A DNA stretch of 64,000 bases, taken from Kalaharituber pfeilii. Lineage: Eukaryota > Ascomycota > Pezizomycetes > Pezizales > Pezizaceae. Shown here one piece after another: positions 47,886 to 59,714 of this stretch. The notes beneath the pieces were generated by a model. That model was given only the letters and a program-made list of their open reading frames with translations. It was not told where the DNA came from and searched no databases. Numbering within the stretch: position 1 is the first letter of the stretch; the number at the start of each line of letters is the position of its first letter. A program made the position numbers and the translations under genes. The stretch lies in the NCBI GenBank assembly GCA_015179045.1, contig WHUZ01000002.1, forward strand, positions 1,612,001-1,676,000, given 5' to 3'.

Positions 47886-48847
47886 GATGCTTGGCTGGAG
47901 GGCAGGGTGTGTGAGAGTGATGGAGATGGGGAATATATAACGGGGAGACAATGTGGCTTCAGGGCTGCTGTTGGCTCTGGAAGCCGGTAGGGTGAAAGGC
48001 ATATCAAAAGTCGGCCTCCAAATTTTGCGCAATCGGGACATCAACACAACCTCGCATCTTGCATCATGATTCATATATATACATAGATGATAAGCGTATA
48101 CTATCTCCATTATTGATATACAGCACTGGACAAGATAGAGTTTAATGCCTCAGCATAAGGGTCTGAATTAGCGTCGAGACTTATAGGAAGCTCAAGGAAA
48201 CGGGCTGGGTAGGTCGACCCGGGATATTGTTGGAGAATCTTAACATGAATTCACGTTGTGCAACAAGCAGCAATTCCAATCAACAAATCGAAACCGACTT
48301 TTGATGGCTCCAAAACCTGTAATCATGCAGGACAAGCCAGTTCAGCATATAATGCTGCTGTGGTCTAGCGTCAAGAATAAGCCAGCATGATTGAGATAGA
48401 GTGCCCTTGGTTTGTGCTTCTTCTAGATCATCCTCCTTCATCCAACCCCCCACCGGCATGGCATCATAACCCAGGTGTAGATTTTGTTGAGCTATAAGAA
48501 CCAGTTGGCTGACACAGGCAAGCTATCCTCGGACTGAAACTGATCTAATCTAATCTTAACATTCGCGTACTGGATGCTGAAGTCATCCTAAGAGGTCACC
48601 CGTATAATCTAGTCGCGTAGGTATTCGGATGGCGTAGCTGTACTCCGACGGAACATATGCGTCCTATGCGCGGTTTCTTGATTTGGACTCCAAACGGACC
48701 ACGCCCAGTCTTGAGACTGGACCTCACACTCCCATGATCACAATATTGTATATTACCCACATATCTGCACCATCCTCCACATTCCCACAACACAAAACCC
48801 CGCCATAACCCCCTCTCCACAACCAGCACCATACCCAATAGCTAACG
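47886..48847. other. Intergenic region, no supported gene
   Basis: Downstream flanks of AIM11 and the FAM32A-like gene, which converge here. No motif or RNA gene was recognised. Confidence 0.5.
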
Positions 48848-49485
48848 TTACCCAGGTCCGATTCTCGGCCTATACCGCAAGAAGATACTGAGTCAGCCAC
48901 ACAGAATTCTTTACAAAGTACGAGGGAGACACCTGGGATGGGAGGGACAAACATGTCGTGGTGTTCACTCAAATTTGCAAGATACTTATTAAACTCCTCT
49001 ACGCGCTCCTTGTGCGACTTGACGCCTTCTTTTAGGAGCCGTTCGTCGAGCTATAGATGTGAAGCAATGTAACAATTAGCCTTCCATGTCATTCCACACA
49101 TCTCATCGCTTATTTAGCACTTCATGCGCTTCCTTTTCTGGTCATCCACCCATTTTCGACTTCAATTCTAAATTCATCGCGAGGGGGAAAAAGGCAGACT
49201 CACCCTTCTCCGCTTCCTCTCCTCAAACCTCCTCTCTGCCTCCGTCTTCCCCGTCCACCTGTCCCTTTCCCTCCCCTCCGTCCCCTCCCTTTCTCCCCTC
49301 TCATTCTCTACCTCCGTCTTTTCATCACCCAATTTATTCTGCTTCTGCTCACTACTCCCGGCCTCTGGATCCACAGACTTTTCCTTCTCCTTCTTCTTTT
49401 TCTTTTTCTTCTTGTCGATACGTGAGTCCTTAACGCCTTTAAGCTTCAGGCGGCCAGAGGCCGCGGCGTAGTCACCTGAGACCAT
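48848..49485 (-). CDS. FAM32A/DUF1754-family nuclear protein
   Basis: Small basic eukaryotic protein; in humans FAM32A is found in late-stage spliceosomes, while the fungal role is inferred. Three exons (49204-49485, 48953-49050, 48848-48869) encode 133 aa from MVSGDYAAASGRLKLKGVKD. A long Lys run (about residues 25-36) and a Glu/Arg-rich middle precede the conserved part: KTEAERRFEERKRRRLDERL, then KEGVKSHKERVEEFNKYLAN and LSEHHDMPRIGPG. The final 22-nt exon supplies PRIGPG, the invariant family C-terminus; reading through the exon 2 donor would lose it. Length is typical. Confidence 0.88.
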
Positions 49486-51061
49486 GTTGGGATTGGCGCG
49501 TTGGCTGTTGATGAGCTCTGGAGCTCCAGAGACACTTTGGTGCTTAAAAGGTTATCATAGGTACAATGGTGCCAAGACAGCAGTACCTGTTATTCAAGTT
49601 GGTCACGTGGCATGTACAAATTTGGCTACACTGTTTTCTCACCAGGCAACTACGGGGGAGTATGTAACCAGACTACAGGCAATATACCACTAAAGGTGCC
49701 TTTGGCTTTTACTTCTGTAGTAGATCCATGGATCTCTCTACATGAATAAGCAGTGACGGAAAGGCATATGTTGTTCAGAAGGTGAACGAACTAATGTGTA
49801 TTTCATTTGAAAATATGCTGTTCCATCAAGTACTAGGAACACGATGGCAGCACAAAGCCCAGAAGAGAATGCGGCAAAAGTAGCTATCAATGCAAGATTT
49901 CTTTAGTGGCTGTAATTAGTATATATCTGTACTACCACTCTTTGATAGTGCTAACAGATAGGTAGTGGCATAAACTTCATATATAATGAATGTTGGAAAC
50001 ATACCCTTATCTCATTCAGTGGAACCCCCTTCATCCATGACAGGAAAACCAACATTAGATCTGGTCCGTCTGATGCCTTCACGTTCCCACAGCCCCCGTG
50101 GACCTACGGATACAAGCCCCATATACTCACAGAAATTTGGCACAACGCTGCAAGCAAGTGCTGCCCCTGGAATATTTTTCTTTTGCATAGGTAACACAAC
50201 CCATCAGTTTGGAATTTAACTGCACAGCTTAGCCAGGCATTCCTCCGCTGACCATATTTATAGACCTGGTCCCGTTTAAAGCCCCGTGTACCTGCACATT
50301 TAAGCCCTCGTGTACCTATAACCCCACTAGGAATATTCTAGTGGCCAACAAATGTCCACAGTGGACTTTGATTTATTTTAGGGCTGGAATGAGGGGCTAT
50401 CGAAGGGCCATCAGAGCGGCTGCTGAAGGGACCACTAAAGCGGGTGTCGGAGATGCGTCCTAGGGCATCGCTGAATGGAGCCGAGTAATTCACCTTTAAC
50501 AATTCAGTTTTAACCATATTAAACGCTTGAACTCGAGAGAGTATCTTAGCTTTCCAGAACCTCCTCTTCCTACTTTTCGAGCATTCCTTTTTTTATAAAA
50601 GAATGGCTGCTGCAGAGCTTGCTGGAAATGAGTTATGAGTGAGAGGTTCTCTTCACTAGTGGCTTTTAAAATATTAGAAATATATATTCATCCGGATGAA
50701 TATCATATTTCTTAGATAGGGCGGATCTGGTTTCCTTTAAAATATAGACAGTTGGAAACTTCCTGACTGACCGGGACTGGCGTGAATCTGGTCTAGCACA
50801 TCTGAGCACTACGTACTGAGGCGAAGAACGTCATAGGTATTTGGTTAAGTGTGATTTCGGCTTGGTTTACATTTAACATACATTAATTTTTTTTAAAAAA
50901 CAGAAAGAAAAACAATCGACCTAACGATTTGCCATGCACGAACGAAAGGACGCACAAAGCAACAATCATGTACGTCATCCAATTGAACAGCATCAAATTG
51001 GTTGATTCTTCCTACTCCTCTCTATCTCTCTCTATATATCCTCTTTCTCTCGTCAGTCTCT
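49486..51061. other. Intergenic region, no supported gene
   Basis: Upstream of the FAM32A-like gene and downstream of the GH3 gene. A small imperfect repeat (GCCCCGTGTACCT / GCCCTCGTGTACCT) occurs near 50280-50310. No coding signal. Confidence 0.5.
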
Positions 51062-54000
51062 TCAAAACTCAATCTTGACCGGCAATTTCCTCGAGCTGCT
51101 CCCCATCCACACCGTAAACTTTCCTTCATCCTCCTTGGGCAACACCCAATTCTGCCTATAGACGCACCAATAGCTCAGGTCCTTCCGCCTAAGCCTCAGG
51201 GTTACCGTCTTCCTCTCCCCTTGCCCACCTCCACCTTCTCAAAGTCCCTGAGCACCTTTACGGGGAAATCGACATACTCATCGGCCTTGGTGCTGCCATA
51301 GACTTTGACTTTGTCTGGCATGCCAAGGTAGAGCTGCACGACTTCCTTACCGGTGACGGCGCCAGTATTCTCCACTTCGACTTCCATCGTCACGATGACC
51401 TCGTACAGCGCTGGGTTGCCTCCCTCGCCGCCGCCGGCTTGCGACTCGGGGCGCGGTGTGTTGTAGTCCTTGGGGTAGTTATACGGCGCCTTGACCACCT
51501 TGCTAGGGTCTTCGATGTATGGATAAATGTGCTTCTTAATCCGCGTGAAGCTTGGAGGGTAAAGGGCTTCTGACACGGGCGGAATGTCCTCAGTGTACTT
51601 GGGCGCTGGACGAGAGGTGGGTCGTGCGGCAGGGAGCTCCGGGATTGAAGAGCGGTCGGGGGCGTTGAAGGACTTGGGGTTGATTTTGAAAGTGGTGTAG
51701 CTGAGGCCGTAGCCGAATTCGTAGCGGGGGTGATGTCGTGCTGGGAATGGATTATTATTATTGGTGGGAGGGATTGGGTAGAACCGGGAGCTGGGGATTT
51801 AAAGTGTGGAGACATACCTTGTCAAAGTAGCGGTAGTCGATGTAGAGGCTTTCGGTGAAGTCTTGTTGTGGAATGATGCCGTTCGGGTAGTAGAGGATAC
51901 CGGCGTTTGGGCCGTAGTCCTCGAAGGTCTTTCCGACTGTGTAAGGGAGCTTTCCACTTGGGTTGACATCACCAAATAGAACATCGACCTACACAACCAA
52001 GTATCAGTGGAGAGAGATGTTGAATCCAATGAACCTAACTCACCAAAGAATTTCCACTCTCCTGCCCCGGAAGATGCGCATACAACAGGCCCTTCACATT
52101 TTCATTCTCAATCCACTTATCCACCATCACCGCACCCACCGCATGAATGACCACAATCGTATTCGTGCATTTCTCTGCAACGGTGAACACCAACTTATCA
52201 CCGCCTTTTTGAGCATACAAGTCGTTCCTGTCTCCTCTTACACCGTTATCCATGAGATACCCCTCACCGGAGTCAGAATTGATAAAGACAAGGCACAGAT
52301 CTTGCTCTTCTGCTGAAGCGGAGATCTTCTTCAAATTGGAGTTGGAGAGGATGGAAGTAATTTCCGGTTTCTCAGCATTGAAGGATTCAGCGGTGGTATT
52401 AAATGCCTTGCTTAGAGCCTCGATGGGTGTAACAAGATACGGGAATTCGACGGCCCCGGAGCCCCAGCCTGAGGCAAGGCTATTCCGTTCTGTCAGTGCC
52501 ATGCCAACTGAGGGACGCTCATGGCAAATACATACGTTCCCTGATTGCATCCTCTATCCCGGCAATAATTCCTCCCCTTCCCTTCACCTGCATCCTCGCC
52601 ATAGACTCCTACCTTTTTCCCCTTCCATGCACCCCTCTTAAGGGGAAGAATCCCTCCCTCATTCTTTGCAAGCACGGTGCCTTCCGCAGCAATCTTCCTC
52701 ACTACCTGGCTATGCTTATCTCCGTCCTGGACATCAACGTACTTGTTCACCACTCCTCTTGGACCCTCCCCAGCACCAAAGTAAATCAACCCCTCCTTTT
52801 CGTTGGTCCATGAGGAAAAATTCGGTGGGTTCTTGTCGACTCCGAAGTGCTTGTCTTGCCCGACCTGGAAGTATGTTGCCACTACTCGAGTTGCCATATC
52901 ATTGAGACGCCATAGTGGGATCGTCGAGTTGAGCACCGCAGTGGTAAGGTGGGGTCCCAAAAGGGAGACTCCATCAGCCCATCTAACACCATCCCCAGGC
53001 ATGGTCATGTCAAGGCCAGCAAGAACAGCTTCAACACCAGTACGCTCTGCAAGCCAGTCACTCTGAATGAAGCCTTGGAATCCAAGCTCGTCTTTCAGTA
53101 TACCGTTGAGAAGCTTGCTGTTCCCACAGCTATAGGTGTTGTTGGACTGTTGGTAGGAGCCTGGTGCAGAGGGTATTAGGGAGGCCAACTAAAAGGTGAG
53201 TAAAGAACATACACATAATTGAACCAACCCCAGCCTTTACGCTCTCGGCGAAGGGCCAGAGATAGAGTTCATGAAGTGTACGATCATCAACATTTGCACC
53301 TGAAGCATGATTTGGTTAATTCACTGAGCACGGCATGTCCGTAGCAATTTGGAAACATACTGAGAGCGTGGGAAAGCCCCCATTCATTGGCCTGCCGGAA
53401 ATGTTCTTGCTCGTTGACTGTGTTGAGTCAGTATATCGCTTGGAAGCTGTAACCTCAAATTGCGTTTTGGCATACATACAAATGTAATGTTTTGCAGTAG
53501 CTATCACACCCTCGCTTTGGATACCCTTGATAGTTTCGCTGAGATGGATTAAATCAGCAATGCCTCAGCCAGAAATCTCTTCTTTATAGAGCTTACCTAG
53601 CAGCGACACCCTGCAGCACTGGGTCAGACCCGAACCCTTCCCAGTTGCGTCCACCTGCAGGCATCCTGCCCAGAGGCCCCATAGCAGGCCCAAGGATGAC
53701 ATTGATGCCCTTCCCCCTCGCTTCTACAGCATGTAGTCTCCCTCTTTCTCTCATCAATTCCCGATTCCATGTTGCTCCTGCAGTTAGTCCCGCAGGCCAG
53801 GCAGTGGCATGATCTGCAAATCTCAGTCCTAGAGGACCATCTTGGAGACAGAGACTAGGGAACAGCAATTCCCCGTCAACGGAATACGCTGGGCCGGTGT
53901 TGCCAACACAGAATCCCTGAGCCCATCCAACACCAGTAGTCAGGTTCACCTTGGCTGGAAGGGAGAGCCGTTCGACGATTTTCTGAGCTTTTGCATAGGA

Positions 54001-54638
54001 CTCTTGCCATGATGGGCTGTTTGATAGACTTCCTCCTTGGGCTGTAAGTCTGGAGTTAGTTTCTGCACAAGAGATGAACTCGGCATTCGGAAAACCGACG
54101 AGTGGGATACCACCCCTCCGACTTGGCCACCGGCTTCCTTCCGAGCACCATGACTCCTCCACCAACGATCATGCTCACCAGCACCACAATACCGCCCACA
54201 ATTCCTATGCACACTGCGCATTTCGATATCTTTGTCCGTTTAAATTTTTTACCTCCGCGAGAGGAGAACACCGGTGATGTGGTGAACCATGACGTTTTGT
54301 CCTTCGTTTCCAGAAGCGCCGCCGAGTCGTTGAACTTTCCCGTTTCATCGTCAGAGCTCACGTATCCGTCATCTAGAGTGAGGTGTGTAAGCTACGGCTC
54401 CTGTGACGGGAATATTGGGACCGTACTTGCCTTCTATGGCGGACGGCGTCCTGGTAGCAAATGATGCCTCTTTGGAGAGTAGATGCTGGCGCTCTGCGCG
54501 AGACATGTTTGCCAATTCTATACCTTTGTCTCCTGTGGGTCTCACTCTGCTACTGCCCTCGAGCGGCGAGGTAGCTCCGGAAGTGTGTGCCTCTTGCGGG
54601 GCGGTCGAGAGGGCTTTATCTTCTTCTGCTAGGGCCAT
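51062..54638 (-). CDS. bglE: GH3 beta-glucosidase, type II membrane anchored, frame breaks
   Basis: Hydrolyses terminal beta-glucosyl residues at the cell surface. Nine exons: 54114-54638, 53597-54049, 53480-53538, 53361-53417, 53213-53299, 52536-53160, 52044-52479, 51818-51988, 51062-51740; about 1030 aa, close to Aspergillus BglE-type enzymes. A cytosolic tail (about 110 aa) leads to one signal-anchor helix ([20 protein letters not shown]). The GH3 N domain has [35 protein letters not shown]; the nucleophile is Asp in [15 protein letters not shown]3 C domain has [14 protein letters not shown] and [10 protein letters not shown]; fibronectin-III-like domain has [12 protein letters not shown] and [16 protein letters not shown]. 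Three frame breaks: near 54370 in the tail, at a G5 run (51726-51730) before RYEFGYG, and at a C4 run (51217-51220) before [17 protein letters not shown]. Confidence 0.85.
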
Positions 54639-55064
54639 GCCTTCTAGTAGGAGTACATGTACTTTTTCATTCCTGGCATGAAAGCACGTTTGCCTACCGG
54701 GCGCTCTGCCGAACCAGTGCGGACTTGTCAGCAGCTGGTTTGGAAGCGCCAAGAAGCAAGGAGCCGGTGATACTAGGTGATACGAGGCGGGCGGATTCTG
54801 TCAAACGTAGACGTGCAAGAAGGTCCTGCAACGGAGTGAGTATGATACGTACGATATGACTTTGATGTTGTAAGCAAGCACGTGTGGCGGATGCCGGTGC
54901 GAACATCCGATGCAGATGCCACGAGACGCACAAGGCTGCCGCAGCAGAGGACGGCAGCTGTGTTTACTCGGGCTCGGCACATGCACCCCGGATGCCAGAC
55001 ACTCCCCGCCACCGCACATGTTTCATAGAGAAACAATTTCTGATCCAGCTCAGAAGATACATAA
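54639..55064. other. Upstream region of the GH3 gene
   Basis: Presumed promoter and leader of the GH3 gene, ending at the first MITE copy. No gene was supported. Confidence 0.4.
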
Positions 55065-55459
55065 GCGGTATTCAGATTAGACTGTCCTCATATAAAATGG
55101 AATCCGGCGGACAAACCAGTTTATCCGGTCTGTAGTCTGAGTACCCTCTTGTGAGAATCGGATTTTTTGTCAAATCGGAAACTGGTTTTGGGTCCAAAAA
55201 TTCCACCGGAATTTATGCACACCAGGTCCTGAATATTGCATCAAGGCCCGCAAAATGCATCATATATATGCAGTTGTCGCAAAAATCCGACTGGATTTTT
55301 TCCGCAAAAAAACGCGAACATAAACCGGGTTTAACTGGTTTATAACATGAAAATACCAGATAAAACTTTGTATGGAGATGACCGGATTTTCCGGACTTGA
55401 TAAAATCCTGAAATCCGGAAAATCTGGCCAGATTTTTCTAATCTGAATATCATACCGCT
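55065..55459 (+). mobile_element. MITE family A, copy 1 (395 bp)
   Basis: Starts AGCGGTATTCAGATTAGAC and ends with the inverse, CTAATCTGAATATCATACCGCT, which carries five extra bases within the terminal repeat. The interior is rich in CCGGATTTTCCGG-type palindromes and AAACCAGTTTA/TAAACTGG pairs, so the RNA or single strand could fold strongly. No open frame of note. Flanks are ATA on the left and AATG on the right. It is the same orientation as copy 3 at the window's right end. Confidence 0.85.
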
Positions 55460-55599
55460 AATGTGTTCTTTCTGCCAAGGATGTGTATGACGTTCTACTT
55501 TGCTGCAGGGCTCTGGCACCCCATAGCTGGCACTCAGCCGCACCGGGGATGATATCTGCGGGCCCGTCACCGCACCCGTCCCAAGGCTTCCTGCTACGC
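55460..55599. other. Spacer between two inverted MITE copies
   Basis: 140 bp of GC-rich unique sequence between copies 1 and 2. It could be ordinary host DNA between two insertions, or the loop of a composite fold-back element. Confidence 0.5.
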
Positions 55600-55966
55600 A
55601 GTATTCAGATTTGACAATCTGTCCAGATTTTCTGGATCAGAATTTTGTCAAGTCCAGAAAATACGGTCATCTCCATACAAAATTTTATCTGGTTTTTCAT
55701 GTTGAATAAACCAGTTAAAAGGCGAATAGCGCACAAGATTTATGCAGCGTTCCAATACTTTCCGAACCAGCGATTCATCTTGCAGGCCTTGATGCACTAT
55801 TCAGGACCTGGCATGCATAAATTCTGGTAGATTTTTAGACCCAAAACCAGTTTCCGAATTGACAAAACAATTCGATTTTCACAAGAGGGTACTCAGACTA
55901 CAGACCGGATAAACTGGTTTGTCCGCCGAATTCCATTTTATATGGGGACAGTCTAATCTGAATACC
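55600..55966 (-). mobile_element. MITE family A, copy 2 (inverted)
   Basis: Reverse-complement relative of copy 1: begins GTATTCAGATTTGAC and ends ACAGTCTAATCTGAATACC. It shares the landmark phrases CATAAATTC, CAAGAGGGTACTCAGACTAC and GTTTGTCCGCCG with copy 1 in inverted order, with more substitutions and a small insertion in the middle. Together copies 1 and 2 form roughly 370-bp arms of an inverted repeat. Confidence 0.85.
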
Positions 55967-57165
55967 TCTATTGTTGCACCCTGTGGAGGACTATACATAA
56001 GCTGTTAGAGCCAAGCAAGGATAAGAACTACTGGCAGTCAAGATGAACTCCAAAGTACTCCAAGGCCCAAGCTCCAAGTGCATGCTTATATAGGTGGTTA
56101 AGTAGGTGAATACATTATACACTAGGCTATCGCCACGGGCAAATGAAAGTATCATACTGCTGAGGCCTCCGGTCTGCCCGCTGTAGCCGCAGTCGCCGCT
56201 GTGCGATTGCGCCCCGCATCGCCCTGCTCTCCTGCGTTCCACCGCAGTGCTCTACAGCTAGTCTCGTAACCAGCTCTACTCGAGTACAGCACCCTTTTCC
56301 AGTGCTCCCATTCGATGCTGGCTCCCATCCGCGCTGTCCGCCCAATTGCTTTCCCGCACAGGGATAAGGTTGCCCTTCAGTCGGCCATAACACCCACTGC
56401 AATCCTGCCACTAAATGGACAGCCTGGTCCGTTTACTATTTTACTTTTTCTTTTTTTTCTTTTTTCTTTTTTCTTTTCTTTTTTCTTTTCTTTTTTCTTT
56501 TTTTTTTTTTTCCCTCCCACCCTGCGCTTTGGCTAGCGCATCTGGCGCATAGTACTCCGGACTTGCTCGTCCTCCCCCCCCACCACCACCATCAAAGCGG
56601 ACCCTACTTGGGTCAATCACCAGGACTTGCGCCTCTACTAGTCTGGTTGGATAAATTGATAACGCCTCTCCTCCTCCTCCTCCTCCTCCACTTCTGACGC
56701 TCATTTGTTTCTCAAATATAAACTTTCTTACAGTCACGATTGATCAGAAATTCCACTCCTTGCGCAGATTCTATATCGCCTTTGCTTGCAGAGCATCTCA
56801 TCGCCTTTGCCGTGCTTTTGATTGGTAAAGCGAGGTATCAACAATATATACATATTCGATTAGGTGCATTTTTACTTTTTCTTTACATTTTTTCTCTCCG
56901 GCTTTCTACATCTCGCAATTGGCTGCTAAGAACCGGTTGATGTTTGCCTTATTCTCCCTTCAAACCGTTTCTGCTTTGTAGCTATCCTGCATTAGTGATG
57001 ATATACCCATTCCTTTACTTAAATAGATGTTAGACTTCTGAGTGGCCTCAAGACCCACCCTGCAGAGTCTATGGTGTTTCTGAGCCCACATCCCGCTTCT
57101 GCGAACTGCAAACAGGCTCTATCTGAACAATTTCTGAACCACTACTGACTAGAAATCAAGACAAG
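55967..57165. other. Intergenic region upstream of ADE4
   Basis: Includes a pure pyrimidine tract (about 56439-56516, TTTTC-rich) and a (TCC)n run near 56672-56692. The final few hundred bp are the presumed ADE4 promoter. A TGACTG/TGACTA-like element (TGACTAG at 57147) resembles a Gcn4/Bas-type core, but this is too short to rely on. No gene was supported. Confidence 0.45.
56439..56516. repeat. Polypyrimidine (TTTTTTC)n tract
   Basis: About 78 bp of T with regularly spaced C, expected to be length-variable and capable of triplex structure. Confidence 0.9.
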
Positions 57166-59174
57166 ATGTGTGGGATTCTGGCCCTCCTTCTTGCTGACCT
57201 GCAAGAATCAGCAGCTGAACAGCTTCACGAAGCCCTGTACCTACTTCAACACCGAGGGCAAGACGCTTGTGGAATTGCAACGTGTGCTGGTGGTGGGAGG
57301 ATATTTCAGTGCAAGGGAAACGGAATGGCCGCACATGTCTTCCAAGATGGCCGTCGAATAAGGGATTTGCCTGGTTTCATGGGATTAGGCCATTGTATGT
57401 CCTCTCTTCTGTCCGTTATGCAGAATTCGCAGCTGTTTATGACTTCGCTGCTATTAGCTACAATGAAATATTCTGTATGGGAAATCAAGTATCTAACATC
57501 CATTCTCCGCGGTACAAAAATGTAGTGAGATACCCTACCGCTGGATCTTCAGCTAATGCGGAGGCTCAGCCCTTTTACGTGAATTCACCGTATGGAATTT
57601 GCTTTGCCCATGTGAATAGCCCCTATCCTTACTGGCAGGAGCCAATTACTTACTCGCGTACAGAACGGCAACCTTATAAACGCCCAATGCCTCCGCAATC
57701 ATTTGGACCATGAGGCCCACAGGCATATAAATACCGATTCAGATTCAGAAACTCTTCTGAACATATTTGCCAGTAAACTGCAAGAAACTGGAAAGTTCCG
57801 TGTCAACGAAGATGATCTTTTTAAGGCGCTCAGTGGGATATATGATATGTGCAGGGGTGGATATGCATGTGTTGCTATGCTTGCTGGTAAGTACCACAAT
57901 CAGCTGAGATGACGGTTCTGACAGCATCGTAACAGGGTTTGGCATTATTGGATTTAGAGACCCATATGGGATCAGGCCATTGGTTCTAGGAGAAAGAAAG
58001 GGTGGAAAAGGTGGTATGGACTATATGTTTGCAAGTGAAAGTGTTGCCTTGGACCAATTGGACTTTATAAATCAAGTCAATATCAAACCTGGTAAGTTGA
58101 CTATTTTCGAGCTATTGCTTATAACTCTTACTCACAGTTATAGGTGAGGCGGTAATCATTCGAAAAGGCTGCAAACCGATATTCAGACAAGTCCATCCTC
58201 AGCTCAATTATGCTCCGGACTTGTTTGAATATGTCTACTTTGCCCGCCCCGATACTGTAATAGATGGCATTTCAGTCCATCGGTCCAGACAAAATATGGG
58301 CGCATACCTCGCGGGAACAATAAGACGCCAGCTTGGGGAGGAGGTGTTAAAGACAATTGATGTGGTCATACCAATTCCAGAGACCTCAAATACCTCTGCT
58401 CTCACAGTTTCACAGGAATTGGGGATTCCTTACTGTCCTGCATTTATCAAAAACAGGTATATATTTAGGACGTTTATTATGCCTGGGCAAAAGTTGCGAC
58501 AGAAGACCGTAAGACGAAAATTACATGCGATGAAAACCGAGTTTGAAGGACGCATTGTGTTGCTCGTGGACGATTCGATTGTAAGAGGAACAACAAGCAA
58601 AGAGATTGTGCAGATGGCACGAGATGCTGGAGCGAAGAAGGTTTACTTTGCCAGCTGCGCGCCGCCAATCAGGTCAGTGACGCCGCCAGTATTTAGTCAC
58701 TGTCGATAGTGCTAACATTGATCTTTTAGAAATGCGCACATTTATGGCATTGATTTGGCCGACACAAAGGAACTTGTTGCATACGGCCGCACGGAAGCAG
58801 AAGTGGCTGATGTGATTGGGGCCGACGCTGTGATATACCAAACTCTCCCAGATTTAATCGCAGCCTGCCATTCCCTTAATCCTGCCATTTCGAACTTTGA
58901 ACATGGCGTATTCAGTGGCCAGTATGTGACTCCGGTGGATGATCAATACTTTGTTCAGCTTGAGCAGACTAGAGGCGAGACCGCAAAATTGAAACGAAAA
59001 GAGGCCGCTATCACTGCCGTTGCTGCCGGCATTGCAAGCCCTGGGGAAATCAAAACAGTGCTGCAAGAAGTTAATGGAGTCGGATTGAAGACCCACATGA
59101 ACGGCGAAGACGTGAAAGAGAGGATGGATATTAGCATACATAACATTGGTGACTATGAGAATCAGAAGTCATAA
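57166..59174 (+). CDS. ADE4: Amidophosphoribosyltransferase
   Basis: First committed step of purine synthesis: PRPP plus glutamine to phosphoribosylamine. Six exons (57166-57394, 57526-57611, 57664-57886, 57936-58091, 58144-58672, 58730-59174) sum to 1668 nt, 555 aa. Met is followed by the nucleophile Cys2 ([15 protein letters not shown]), then [31 protein letters not shown] and a spliced [10 protein letters not shown], completing the glutaminase domain. [11 protein letters not shown] and ASESVAL follow. The PRPP-binding loop is [30 protein letters not shown] and [13 protein letters not shown] are phosphoribosyltransferase-domain blocks. The Arg of exon 6 is split over the last intron ([14 protein letters not shown]). 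Frame is intact. Confidence 0.95.
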
Positions 59175-59714
59175 TCTTTTCTATTTTGTGTTTGCCCCGT
59201 CCTCTTTTTTGTTCATATTTCCGTTTTTTTGCTAGGGAGTTTCTTTACTGCATTTTGGAGTCTCTTTACCATTTTGGAGTTGTACTTTTGGTATCCTTGA
59301 TATTGTTTTTGATATTTTGGAATGGATATTTTATACTAAGCACGTAAGGGTACTGCCTCGATGTTGTACTTTTTAATAGCTTTATCCCCTTTTATATCGG
59401 TGATCTCATAAATTTTGTTTAGCGGATTGAATTGCAGGGAGTAGAGATGGAATTATATTATTCAAAGGTGGTAACTTTGGAAAGAATTTATCTATTTACA
59501 ATTTATAGAATGCAAGGAGGGGTGGCATTTTTTTAGTCTGGAGCCAGTTGTGCGATAAAGATGCGGCTCAACAGTAACCAGACATTCACGTAACCAACGC
59601 TGCTATTTCCAACCCTGTCAAAGTGTCCACACGGACGTCCAATTGCAACTGAGCTCCAGCATCCAAGCAGAACCCCACCACAGTCTTGAACCCACCACGA
59701 CAGCCGGAGGAACC
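59175..59714. other. Intergenic region between ADE4 and CHS5
   Basis: AT-rich 3' flank of ADE4 and promoter of CHS5. No gene was supported. Confidence 0.5.

Noticed and set aside
47534..48007. 157-codon minus-strand frame opposite AIM11
   Set aside because: Ser/Pro/Leu shadow of the Glu/Arg-rich C-terminus of AIM11.
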